Made by a program: the position numbers and the translations under genes. Below the pieces are notes generated by a model. That model had not been told where the DNA came from. It was given only the letters and a program-made list of their open reading frames with translations, and ran no database searches. Below are positions 8,981-17,148 of a stretch of DNA of 64,000 nucleotides, piece after piece (within the stretch, counting starts at the first letter, position 1; the number at the start of each line of letters is the position of its first letter). Where the stretch lies: NCBI GenBank assembly GCA_001770015.1, contig MEQB01000022.1:62001-126000 (forward strand), read 5' to 3'. Source of the DNA: Bdellovibrionales bacterium RIFOXYC1_FULL_37_79. GTDB taxonomy: Bacteria; Bdellovibrionota; Bacteriovoracia; Bacteriovoracales; Bacteriovoracaceae.

Positions 8981-9889
8981 ATGCTAAGTTGTCTAAATAT
9001 CTACAATATGCCCCCGGTGGAATTACCTCGAAATTTATTTGAAGGTTTTTTTACCATCACCACTTGCCAAAGAACTCTGATTGTTGGATTGGAAGACATT
9101 AAATATCCCCTTGGCCCAAACGTTATACATATCAAGGGAAGCGAGGCATACGGATACCTGCTGGAAACCATCACGGGGCTTAAAAGCCAGGTGCTAGCGG
9201 AAAACGAGATTGTCTGCCAATTCAAACATGCCTTTAAGTCTTATTTGGAATCAAGCAAAAGAGACGGTCGTCTGATCACTATTTTGGAAAAATTATTCAA
9301 AGACAACAAAGACATTCGAAGTTTTTATCTAAAAAATATCGGTCAACAATCATACACCGGAATCAGCAAAAAAATTTTGCTCCACAAATCCTCCTACCCA
9401 GAGGTTTTAATCTTGGGCTCAGGAACCTTGGCCCAGGCTTTAATTAAACTGCTTTCGAAAAAATTTAAGATATTTTTAAGTGCCCGCAACCTACAAAAAG
9501 TGGATGAATTAACCAGGCAATTTAATTTTCAACAAATTCCATGGCCAATGATCGATGAATTTAAAAAAGTACCAAATATCTTATCCACCATTGGTGCATA
9601 CAAAACCTACTTCGATGAATCCTTTTTTATGGATTGGAAAAACCTCCATCATACCAAAGGGATTTTCATCGATTTGGGTTCCCCCTCAACGATCCAAACC
9701 AATCTCATGATCAACGATGGTGTCTATAGGCTTTTTAATATTTTTAATGAGTGCAAGGCCTTGAGTCAGGAAAAAGAGCTCCAAATAATCAACGCCAAAA
9801 ATGCCATCAAAAATATCGTGGATAAAAGAATGAAATACTTCGACGAAGCCTTACTCAACCACAATAAGGACATTCTCCTTGGTATATAA
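8981..9889 (+). CDS. hemA: Glutamyl-tRNA reductase, short form
   Basis: Reduces glutamyl-tRNA to glutamate-1-semialdehyde, the first committed step of C5-pathway haem synthesis. The catalytic cysteine is Cys29 in TTCQRT (STCNRTE in the family). The NADPH-binding domain begins at about residue 138 (EVLILGSGTLAQALI). At 302 residues it is about 115 residues shorter than the usual enzyme. The N-terminal stretch before the catalytic Cys is compressed, and the spinal helix ends soon after it starts (KNAIKNIVDKRMKYF), so the C-terminal dimerisation domain is missing. It is first in a hemA-hemCD-hemL-hemE operon, which makes the assignment secure; whether it is fully active is less sure. Confidence 0.88.
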   Translation: MLSCLNIYNMPPVELPRNLFEGFFTITTCQRTLIVGLEDIKYPLGPNVIHIKGSEAYGYLLETITGLKSQVLAENEIVCQFKHAFKSYLESSKRDGRLITILEKLFKDNKDIRSFYLKNIGQQSYTGISKKILLHKSSYPEVLILGSGTLAQALIKLLSKKFKIFLSARNLQKVDELTRQFNFQQIPWPMIDEFKKVPNILSTIGAYKTYFDESFFMDWKNLHHTKGIFIDLGSPSTIQTNLMINDGVYRLFNIFNECKALSQEKELQIINAKNAIKNIVDKRMKYFDEALLNHNKDILLGI

Positions 9890-11414
9890 AATTGGAACCC
9901 GCCAGAGTTTGCTTGCCAGGACTCAAAGTGAACAGATAAAAAACATCCTGGAGGCACAAACTCCTCACTCATTTGAAATGGTTTTTATCACCACCAAAGG
10001 AGATCAAGACCAAACCACCCCCCTCTGGCAGATGAACACCCACAACGTTTTTACCAAGGAACTTGATCTTGCCTTGGCCCAGAAAACCACCGATCTCAAT
10101 ATTCATTCTTATAAAGATCTAGGCCTTGATCGCTCCCCAGATGCTATGATTGGTGCGCTCACCAAAAGATCTTACCCTCACGATGTCTTACTCATTAAAA
10201 ACCAGACCATCAGGGATTTGTTTAGTAATAACCAAAGCTCTTTAAAAATTGGAACCAGCTCGCCTCGCAGAACCACCAATCTACATCGCCACTTAAAAGA
10301 ACTTTTATCCTACGACGGCGAACTTTTGGTATCGTCGCTTAGGGGAAATGTCAATTCCCGCCTAGCAAAGCTACAAAATGGTGAGTTTGATGGCATTGTG
10401 CTGGCCCTTGCCGGGCTAGAAAGACTGGCCCTTGATCGTAGAGCAAATGAAGAACTGGCTTTATTGTTATATGACCTCAATTTTCTTATTTTACCTCTGT
10501 CTTTTTTCCCTGGAGCTGCGGCCCAAGGCACCCTGGCTATTGAAATAAGAAAATCTGATCAAGACCAACTTTTACCTATCCTTGAGTGCGTCCATGATAA
10601 AATTACGGCTTTGGAAGTAACAAAAGAAAGAGAGGCTTTTGCCAACTATGGCGGTGGCTGCCATTTACCCATAGGAATTTATGTTAAGAAATTTGAAGAT
10701 GGTTTTATTTGCTGTCAGCAAGGCATTTATAAGAACCAAGCCATTAATATTTTAAAATTAGAAATCAAAAGAATCAAACCCACCGATTCACCCTTCATCT
10801 TCGTCGGACTTGCTGACCATAATTCTCCTTCCACCAGCAAAAACCGACAAGTTATTTTCAACCAATTACTCAGCTATAAAACCATCTTGCACCAGACTCC
10901 CTTGACGGATAATACGGTTATCACCTCCCAAAACGTACTCAGTGCCATTAACTTTGCAACTTTTCATCCCACCACACTCTGGACTTCGGGAGTTAAAACC
11001 ATGCAGGCCATGTTCAAACGAAGATACTGGGTGAATGGTACCGGCGATTGGCTTGGTGAAGAAGAGTTGATTTTTTTTAAAAATTCAAAATTTATAAATC
11101 TATTTTTAAAACAGCCATCATGGTCCTACCTGACCAATGATCAATCATCATCAAGTTTGGGACAAACCATCCCAACCTATACCAGAATAAAAAATCAAAT
11201 ATCTGATGAATTCAAAGAACAAATCAAACAATGCCAGATTTTTTATTGGATGAGTTTTTACCAGTACGAAGAATACACCAGGGAATTTCCAGAGATTGCT
11301 GCCAAATGCCACTGCTGCGGCCTGGGAAAAACATATAAACACTTTAAAGAAAGAAATATTCCTGCTATACCATTTATTAATTTGAATGAGTTTTACCAAT
11401 GGTTGGATGAATAA
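9879..11414 (+). CDS. Fused porphobilinogen deaminase / uroporphyrinogen III synthase
   Basis: Residues 1 to about 305 are HemC, which joins four porphobilinogens into hydroxymethylbilane. KIGTRQSLLA, the GTSSPRR loop and Cys261 (GGGCHLPIG), the attachment site of the dipyrromethane cofactor, are present. Residues about 310-511 follow the pattern of HemD, which closes the ring: TVITSQN, LWTSGVKTMQAM, IFYWMSFYQYEEY and CCGLGKTYKHFKERN match the TS.., VG.KT and second-lobe repeats, although conservation is low. The start is TTG at 9879, inside hemA, with AAGGA 8 bases upstream; the overlap with hemA is 11 bases. A HemD domain fits the absence of a separate hemD in this operon. Confidence 0.88.
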   Translation: MVYKIGTRQSLLARTQSEQIKNILEAQTPHSFEMVFITTKGDQDQTTPLWQMNTHNVFTKELDLALAQKTTDLNIHSYKDLGLDRSPDAMIGALTKRSYPHDVLLIKNQTIRDLFSNNQSSLKIGTSSPRRTTNLHRHLKELLSYDGELLVSSLRGNVNSRLAKLQNGEFDGIVLALAGLERLALDRRANEELALLLYDLNFLILPLSFFPGAAAQGTLAIEIRKSDQDQLLPILECVHDKITALEVTKEREAFANYGGGCHLPIGIYVKKFEDGFICCQQGIYKNQAINILKLEIKRIKPTDSPFIFVGLADHNSPSTSKNRQVIFNQLLSYKTILHQTPLTDNTVITSQNVLSAINFATFHPTTLWTSGVKTMQAMFKRRYWVNGTGDWLGEEELIFFKNSKFINLFLKQPSWSYLTNDQSSSSLGQTIPTYTRIKNQISDEFKEQIKQCQIFYWMSFYQYEEYTREFPEIAAKCHCCGLGKTYKHFKERNIPAIPFINLNEFYQWLDE

Positions 11415-11429
11415 TAAAGGAGTAAACCA

Positions 11430-12701
11430 ATGTGGGAACATGTAGAGCTTTTTGACATCTCCAAAGATCTGGTACCGGGAGGAGTTCACTCACCAGTTCG
11501 CAGTTTTAAAGGACTAAAATCAACCCCCCGATTCATTGAATCTGCCGAAGGTGCTTACCTGCAAGACGTTGAAAAAAAGACCTATATTGATTTTTGCATG
11601 AGCTTTGGCCCTTTAATACTGGGTCACAAGGACGAGGATGTTAAAGAGGAAGCGATGTGTGCTCTCAACAAGGGATGGACATATGGTGCCTGTGAACCCT
11701 ACTCTTTGGAGCTGGCTGAATTTATTGTCGATAACATCCCCTTTATTGAACAAATCAGATTTGTCAATTCTGGTACCGAAGCAGTCATGACGGCGATCAG
11801 ATTAGCCAGGGCCTTCACCGAACGGGACAAAATTATCAAATTCAATGGATGCTATCATGGCCACACTGATTCCATGCTTATAAAAGCAGGGTCCGGGGTT
11901 CAAAATATTTCAGAAACTTCTTCTAAAGGCATCCCCCAATCAATTGCATGCGATACCATTGTCTTTGAACTTGGCGATGAAGAGCAAATCAAAACCTATA
12001 TGAAAAAACATGGCAAAGAGGTAGCTGCCATTATTATCGAACCACTTCCCGCCAACTGCGGATTGCTGCCACAAAAAAAAGAGTTTCTAACTTTTTTAAG
12101 AGAGGAAACTGCCAAATACAACGCACTTTTGATTTTTGATGAAGTCATTACAGGTTTTAGAATTGCTTTTGGAGGCATGAGTGCCAAGCTTGGCATTATT
12201 CCTGACTTGGTCACCTATGGCAAAATAATCGGCGGAGGATTCCCCGTGGGTGCGATCGCGGGGCCGAAAAAAATCATGCAAAATCTTGCCCCAGTTGGCA
12301 ATGTATATCAGGCCGGCACCTTGTCAGCCAATCCGGTCGCCATGGTGGCAGGGCTTAAGACGTTGCAAAAACTTGAACCAAGTGCTTACGATCAACTCAA
12401 TAAATATTCGGCCAATATTGCCACTATCCTGAGTCAGTGGTTGCAAAAATATCAAAATGGCCGCTATAAAATGTTTTCCGTGGTCCGGGAAGACTCCCTG
12501 TTTTGGATCACCCCCAAGGAACATATTACGAGGGCCTGCGATATTCCAAGCAACCTAAGTGAAGAATTCAGTCCATTATTTGAATGCATGCTGGAGCACG
12601 GAATCTATCTGGCACCCAGTGCCTACGAAGTAGGTTTTATCTCCCTAGCTCATAATAACAGCGTCTGTAATCAACTCAGTAAAAGACTTTGGAATAATTA
12701 A
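11430..12701 (+). CDS. hemL: Glutamate-1-semialdehyde 2,1-aminomutase
   Basis: PLP enzyme that moves the amino group of glutamate-1-semialdehyde to form 5-aminolevulinate. The PLP lysine is Lys265 in VTYGKIIGGGFPVGA; FDEVITGFR supplies the Asp that contacts the pyridine nitrogen. The PGGVHSPVRSF start is typical of the family. Its 423 residues are the normal length. AAGGAG precedes the ATG, and the TAA overlaps the hemE ATG by one base, so the two are probably translationally coupled. hemB (ALA dehydratase) is not in the window. Confidence 0.97.
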   Translation: MWEHVELFDISKDLVPGGVHSPVRSFKGLKSTPRFIESAEGAYLQDVEKKTYIDFCMSFGPLILGHKDEDVKEEAMCALNKGWTYGACEPYSLELAEFIVDNIPFIEQIRFVNSGTEAVMTAIRLARAFTERDKIIKFNGCYHGHTDSMLIKAGSGVQNISETSSKGIPQSIACDTIVFELGDEEQIKTYMKKHGKEVAAIIIEPLPANCGLLPQKKEFLTFLREETAKYNALLIFDEVITGFRIAFGGMSAKLGIIPDLVTYGKIIGGGFPVGAIAGPKKIMQNLAPVGNVYQAGTLSANPVAMVAGLKTLQKLEPSAYDQLNKYSANIATILSQWLQKYQNGRYKMFSVVREDSLFWITPKEHITRACDIPSNLSEEFSPLFECMLEHGIYLAPSAYEVGFISLAHNNSVCNQLSKRLWNN

Positions 12702-13726
12702 TGGGCATTTTTGAAAATAGAAAAACAAAACTTCCTCTGTGGTTCATGAGACAGGCCGGCCGGTATCATACACACTACCAAACATTTAAAAAACAATATA
12801 GTTTTGAAACATTATGCAAAACCCCCAAGCTGGCCTGTGAAGTAACACTTGGACCGGTCAATGAATTTAACTTTGATGCCGCCATTCTTTTTTCTGATAT
12901 TCTTTTTCCCTTAGAGCGACTGGGCATGGGACTTAGTTTCCATCCGGCCCCCACGCTTTCAAGTAAAATTACAAAAGACCAGGATGTTTATTCATTACAA
13001 CCAATCTCCACGCCAGAGGAATTCTATCTCTTTCAAAAAAAAGCGCTGGAACTTATCAAGGAAAAATTGTCCCCGGATAAAACCCTCATCGGTTTTGTCG
13101 GAGCTCCGTTTACTCTTTATGCTTATGCTTGCGAAGGTGGTCACTCTGGAAATCTGCTTAGCGCCAAGGCCGGATTATATAATGGTACTTTTGCAGCTTT
13201 TTCCAAACTTATTGTCAATGAACTTTTGGCCAACATGTCGGTGCAAGCCACTGCCCCCATTGATGCCATGGCCATTTTTGATACCGCTGCGGGGGAACTA
13301 TCCCTTCAAGACTATGAACGGTTTGTTATTCCCATCAATCAACAGCTCACTAAAAATTTTAAAAAAATTTTCCCGCATGTTAAACTCATTTATTATTCGA
13401 AACACACCAACCTTGCTTACCTCAAAAAAATAAATGATAACAATATCGATGTGCTGGGGATTGATTGGAGAGTAAATATCGCAGATGCGATAAACGAATT
13501 CCAGTCGCAATACTATATCCAAGGAAACATCGACCCCACCTGGCTCCTGCTTCCCCAGAATCATCTGAAACATAATCTTGATATCTACATGGACCACACT
13601 TTAAAAAAGATTAAAAATCCACAGAAGTGGATATTTGGGCTAGGTCATGGAGTTCTCAAAGAAACCCCCGAAGAAAATGTCAAATTTATAAGTCATTACA
13701 TTAAAAACTATATTTTTAATAATTAA
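12701..13726 (+). CDS. hemE: Uroporphyrinogen decarboxylase
   Basis: Decarboxylates the four acetate side chains of uroporphyrinogen III to give coproporphyrinogen III. The signature MRQAGRY at about residues 16-22 and the second signature region (FSDILFPLERLG, with the catalytic Asp) are present, as is the C-terminal GLGHGVLKETP. Length 341, normal. It is the last gene of the haem operon. A strong AT-rich hairpin lies 5 bases after its stop codon. Confidence 0.97.
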   Translation: MGIFENRKTKLPLWFMRQAGRYHTHYQTFKKQYSFETLCKTPKLACEVTLGPVNEFNFDAAILFSDILFPLERLGMGLSFHPAPTLSSKITKDQDVYSLQPISTPEEFYLFQKKALELIKEKLSPDKTLIGFVGAPFTLYAYACEGGHSGNLLSAKAGLYNGTFAAFSKLIVNELLANMSVQATAPIDAMAIFDTAAGELSLQDYERFVIPINQQLTKNFKKIFPHVKLIYYSKHTNLAYLKKINDNNIDVLGIDWRVNIADAINEFQSQYYIQGNIDPTWLLLPQNHLKHNLDIYMDHTLKKIKNPQKWIFGLGHGVLKETPEENVKFISHYIKNYIFNN

Positions 13727-13730
13727 AGTA

Positions 13731-13774
13731 AATAATTCTTAATCAAGAATTATTATTCCATTATGAGAATAATA
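13731..13774 (+). promoter_or_regulatory. Two overlapping, mutually exclusive hairpins after hemE
   Basis: AATAATTCTT (13731-13740) pairs perfectly with AAGAATTATT (13745-13754) around a 4-base loop. TATTATTC (13751-13758) also pairs with GAATAATA (13767-13774). The arms share four bases, so both cannot form at once. There is no T run after the first. They lie between hemE and the peptide gene and could end hemE transcription or act as an attenuator. In sequence this AT-rich, chance pairing is a real possibility. Confidence 0.4.
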
Positions 13775-13897
13775 CAAACGGGTATCTCCTTGTAACATAT
13801 TGATTTAAAAAACAATCTCCACTCGAAGTATTAGGCACAAGTATTGCTTTCATAAATGAAATTCCAAATAACACATTAATTTCAACAGGAGAAAAAA

Positions 13898-14011
13898 ATG
13901 AATGAAATTAAATTTGCCAACAAAGATGAATTGTTAAAAAGTTCTTCCACCGTAGAGGGTGGTTCATGCCATTGCCAGTCTGGTTCTTGTGGCGGAGGAA
14001 GAATGCTTTAA
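13898..14011 (+). CDS. Cys/Gly-rich 37-residue peptide, putative RiPP precursor
   Basis: A 37-codon gene too short for routine gene callers. CAGGAG lies 6-7 bases before the ATG, so it should be translated well. Residues 1-20 look like a leader (charged, then SSSTVE). A Gly-Gly pair at 21-22 follows, and then the tail SCHCQSGSCGGGRML with Cys24, Cys26 and Cys31. The layout of leader, GG and short Cys-rich core, directly upstream of a radical SAM/SPASM enzyme and an ABC exporter, is that of ribosomally made, post-translationally modified peptides whose cysteines are joined by thioether bonds (sactipeptides/ranthipeptides). The modification and the bioactivity are inference. It resembles no named precursor family that I know. 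Confidence 0.78.
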   Translation: MNEIKFANKDELLKSSSTVEGGSCHCQSGSCGGGRML

Positions 14012-14024
14012 CAGCACACACATG

Positions 14025-14050
14025 AATTCCCTCTCACATGAGGGGGAATT
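14025..14050 (+). promoter_or_regulatory. Intercistronic hairpin between peptide gene and radical SAM gene
   Basis: AATTCCCTCTCA (14025-14036) pairs with TGAGGGGGAATT (14039-14050), twelve complementary positions with one G-U pair; the closing pair cannot form around a 2-base loop. No T run follows, so it is not a classic terminator. It sits 13 bases after the peptide stop and 13 bases before the radical SAM ATG. Such hairpins commonly stabilise the upstream mRNA or reduce read-through, so that precursor is made in excess of enzyme. Confidence 0.6.
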
Positions 14051-14063
14051 ATGAGGATTTTAT

Positions 14064-15383
14064 ATGCAAAAAAATTGTTATGAATTGAAATGTTTTATAG
14101 AGAAAAATAAGAAAGCATTTTATTGTCCTGTTACAATGAAATTAGTCGTTACTCCCTCTAGCACCTTGTCACTTCCTGTTTTCCAGCGTGATTTTGAAGA
14201 AAATAATGCACCTAATTTGACCACCGAAAAAGAATGCAAGATTATCATCAACATGGCAAATAAATGCAATTTAAAATGCCAATATTGTTTTGCATCTCAC
14301 GGAACCTATAACCGCACGAAAGAATCATTGCTCTCTATTGAATCAGCCAGAGCGATAGTAAAAGACATAAGGGCCCATCTAAAAACTGTGCATAAGCTAA
14401 TTTTTTTTGGAGGTGAGCCTTTGCTTAATATTCAAGGGATAAATTATATATGTGAAAAATTATCAACTAAGGTTAAAAATTTTTACATAGTAACTAACGG
14501 AACCATCCTCACCGATGAGGTAATTCAAACATTAAAAAAATATAATATTTTTATCACCATCAGTTACGACGGCGTCGATAATATTAACAACTTATATCGT
14601 GGTAAAGGTACTGCTCAAAAAACCAAATTATTTATTGATGCGTGTTTAAAAGCCGAAATTAGTCCTCAAAATCTTGCAATATTAACAGTCTTCACCCCGG
14701 AACATTTAAAACAGAAAATCACAAAAACATATTTAAAAGAAGAAATCAACCGCCTATTTCCAGGGATCACCTTTATTTGCCAGGAAGTCAATAACACCTC
14801 CAATAACTTGGCAGAAGAATTTCATTTTTCCCAAGCTATGAAACAGACACTCAATGATGAGTATGAAGCCAACTTATCCAAAGCGCTAATCTTTTTGGAT
14901 GATAACGATAACGTAGATGGTTTAACATACTGGCCAGACGAGATGTTTAATATCATTAGAACATTTCTCTTCAAGGAAAGAAAAATTAATTTTTGTCCTG
15001 ATATGGGAAAACAAATGATGGCATATGATTTTGATGGTACTAGATATGTATGCCAAATGTTTTGGGGAAATGACCAGGCTAAACATCTTCATGAAGATAA
15101 CTTCAATGCGCATATAACAAATTTGAATTTAAAAGAAAATTATTCACAATGTAGTGATTGCTGGGTGCATGATTTCTGTATCTCATGTGTTAAAGGGATG
15201 GGGATCGATTCTAAAACCAATTTATGCTCTATCGATGATCGTAAATGTAAACATTTAAAAAACACCGTGGACAAAATCCTTTCCCGTTTAGCCGTTCTCT
15301 ATCACGACCAAGAGAAAACAAAAAGATTTGAAAAAAAGTTTATCAAAAATTTTGATTATCAAAATGCTACATATTTCGCATAG
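14064..15383 (+). CDS. Radical SAM/SPASM peptide-modifying enzyme
   Basis: A 439-residue protein. The radical SAM cluster motif is CNLKCQYC (Cys68, Cys72, Cys75), with FFGGEP (114-119) for SAM binding. A SPASM domain follows: Cys311, then Gly325 and Cys330 (C-x13-G-x4-C), then Cys363, Cys366, Cys372, Cys375 and Cys388, with an extra Cys395. This is very close to the seven-Cys SPASM pattern that binds two auxiliary Fe-S clusters. Residues 1-55 are an extra N-terminal part that might contact the leader; no clear RRE fold is visible by eye. SPASM enzymes next to Cys-rich peptides usually make thioether or C-C crosslinks. It lies between the peptide gene and the exporter; GAGG precedes the ATG. 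Confidence 0.9.
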   Translation: MQKNCYELKCFIEKNKKAFYCPVTMKLVVTPSSTLSLPVFQRDFEENNAPNLTTEKECKIIINMANKCNLKCQYCFASHGTYNRTKESLLSIESARAIVKDIRAHLKTVHKLIFFGGEPLLNIQGINYICEKLSTKVKNFYIVTNGTILTDEVIQTLKKYNIFITISYDGVDNINNLYRGKGTAQKTKLFIDACLKAEISPQNLAILTVFTPEHLKQKITKTYLKEEINRLFPGITFICQEVNNTSNNLAEEFHFSQAMKQTLNDEYEANLSKALIFLDDNDNVDGLTYWPDEMFNIIRTFLFKERKINFCPDMGKQMMAYDFDGTRYVCQMFWGNDQAKHLHEDNFNAHITNLNLKENYSQCSDCWVHDFCISCVKGMGIDSKTNLCSIDDRKCKHLKNTVDKILSRLAVLYHDQEKTKRFEKKFIKNFDYQNATYFA

Positions 15384-15391
15384 GAGATAGA

Positions 15392-16945
15392 ATGAAACAA
15401 TTATTAACCCAACACTTTGGAAAATACAAACTGCCTCAAATCTCAATGATTCTTGGCTCAATATTTGTGGTTGGTGTCGATTTATACTATAAAAATATGG
15501 TTAAGGTTCTGATTGACGATATTCTTATTAATAAAAAGTTTGATCAATTTTACTGGTGGGCATTTACCGCTTTGATCATTCTAACTTTAAATTACCTCTC
15601 AACATATCTGTACTATTATGTCCTCATCAAAAGATATACCCTAAAAGCCGTTTTTGATATTCGAAAAATCATGATCAAAAATCTTCTACAAAAAAAATAT
15701 CTTGATTTTACTATCCACGACAAGGGGTACTACCTAAGCAAAATCACGGAAGATGCGGAAAGAATTGGGGAGTATATCAACGTGTATTGGTATGTGATGT
15801 TTTCAAATACTATTCGATTTATCATTACAATTTCAATGCTTTTTTGGTTGAGTATAAAATTAACACTTGTTCTTTTAATGATCATGCCTGTCTACTATCT
15901 GGTTATCAGATTAAGTAGATCAAAAATTGAAAATAGCACTCTAAAAGAAAGAACGAGTGGCGATATTTTTTTATCAACGTTATCACAGGTTTTGGACTGC
16001 TTTAAAGTGGTAAAAGTATATAGAAAAGAATCATTTTTTTTTAACAAAGTAAAACTTGATTCAGACCAATGGGAAAAAGCCAATATCACTTCATTTTTAT
16101 ATGTCCAGATGTATTCGATGATCGGAAATTATATATCAAGCATTGCCCCGTTGGTGGTGCTTGGTTATGGTACCATGTTAATAATTAATGGAGATTTAAG
16201 TATTGGTAAGATGATGGCCTTTTATCTCATTATGAGTGACCTTTACATTCCAATTGACGAATTATTTCGTTTTTTTACCAACAAAAATAGTGTAATACCG
16301 GTCTTTAAAAGAAACACAGAACTACTTGCACTTTCCAATGATATAGATGAAGACGATAATATTGTAAAAGATCAAAAGGTAGAGGTCCTTGAACTTAACA
16401 ATGTCGATTTTTCTTTTGATAATCATAAAATAATCTCTAATTTCAGTAAAAAATTTGTTTGTGGAAAAATATACTGCATCACTGGGGCCAATGGTTCGGG
16501 CAAATCCACTCTGATAAATATCCTGACTGGTATCTATCATGTTGATAAAAAAGCTTACCTGCCAATCGCCAACCTGGGCCACGCCGATCAATCCGCAGGG
16601 CTCTTTCCGGCCAGTATTGATGAAAACATCTGGTTCGATGAGAACCATAATAAAAACAAATACGATGATTATATGAACATAGTTGAACTAAAACAAAAAA
16701 CTGGAAACCACTATTCAAAAGATAATTTATCTGGTGGAGAAAAACAAAGGATATCCCTAACACGAGCTTTAAATTCCAAATCATCATTTATCTTACTAGA
16801 TGAACCAACTAATCACCTTGATACCTATTATGTGGATGTTTTAAAGCAAAAAATAAAGCAACTGACAGCTGAAGGTAAAAGCATAATCTGCGTTTCACAC
16901 GACCTGGAAATGATCAAATTAGCTCACGAGGTCGTTTCACTCTGA
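15392..16945 (+). CDS. ABC exporter (fused membrane and ATPase domains), no peptidase domain
   Basis: A 517-residue half-transporter that would dimerise in the inner membrane. Residues about 15-300 hold six membrane segments. The ATPase domain has Walker A GANGSGKST (365-373), Q-loop Gln400, signature LSGGE (446-450), Walker B FILLDE (466-471) and switch His503. The N-terminus starts directly with the first membrane helix, so there is no C39 peptidase to cut at the Gly-Gly of the peptide; another protease would have to do so. The ATPase is compact, with a short helical subdomain. An AGGAG precedes the ATG, 8 bases after the radical SAM gene. Export of the modified peptide is inferred from position. 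Confidence 0.9.
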   Translation: MKQLLTQHFGKYKLPQISMILGSIFVVGVDLYYKNMVKVLIDDILINKKFDQFYWWAFTALIILTLNYLSTYLYYYVLIKRYTLKAVFDIRKIMIKNLLQKKYLDFTIHDKGYYLSKITEDAERIGEYINVYWYVMFSNTIRFIITISMLFWLSIKLTLVLLMIMPVYYLVIRLSRSKIENSTLKERTSGDIFLSTLSQVLDCFKVVKVYRKESFFFNKVKLDSDQWEKANITSFLYVQMYSMIGNYISSIAPLVVLGYGTMLIINGDLSIGKMMAFYLIMSDLYIPIDELFRFFTNKNSVIPVFKRNTELLALSNDIDEDDNIVKDQKVEVLELNNVDFSFDNHKIISNFSKKFVCGKIYCITGANGSGKSTLINILTGIYHVDKKAYLPIANLGHADQSAGLFPASIDENIWFDENHNKNKYDDYMNIVELKQKTGNHYSKDNLSGGEKQRISLTRALNSKSSFILLDEPTNHLDTYYVDVLKQKIKQLTAEGKSIICVSHDLEMIKLAHEVVSL

Positions 16946-16963
16946 TGTCTTCCCCTTAACCAA

Positions 16964-17122
16964 CTAGTTAGTTGATTCACTTTCGCTGGGACTTAAAACC
17001 TTGCAATTTTCACAGGAAGGAATTTTTTTTGTAGCATTAGTTTTTTTACTCACTTGTGCAACCACTAAAAAGCTGCTCAAAACTAATCCCACAAAAGCAA
17101 TTAACATTATAATTTTTTTCAT
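16964..17122 (-). CDS. 52-residue secreted peptide with CxNCKV motif (paralogue A)
   Basis: Translated from ATG at 17122 with GGGAG upstream. It has a Sec signal (MKKIIMLIAFVGLVLSS, probable cut after VVA at about 22), a basic linker (SKKTNATKK) and the tail CENCKVLSPSESESTN with Cys37 and Cys40. The neighbouring gene at 17149 ends in the same pattern (CxNCKV-x-x-P-x-x-S-T-N), so the two are paralogues and both are real genes despite their size. It converges on the ABC exporter gene, ending 18 bases from it. The function is unknown; the Cys pair could form a disulfide, bind metal or be modified. Confidence 0.72.
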   Translation of the reverse strand: MKKIIMLIAFVGLVLSSFLVVAQVSKKTNATKKIPSCENCKVLSPSESESTN

Positions 17123-17148
17123 AAAAACTCCCTTTCAAATCCTGAGGA

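Noticed and set aside
13898-14011. Reading of the peptide gene as a metallothionein-like or random short frame
   Set aside because: Three Cys are too few for a metallothionein. A strong ribosome-binding site and a radical SAM gene directly downstream argue against chance.
16961-16974. Palindrome CAACTAGTTAGTTG after the ABC exporter as a terminator
   Set aside because: The stem is only 6 bp with a 2-base loop and lacks a T tract on either strand.
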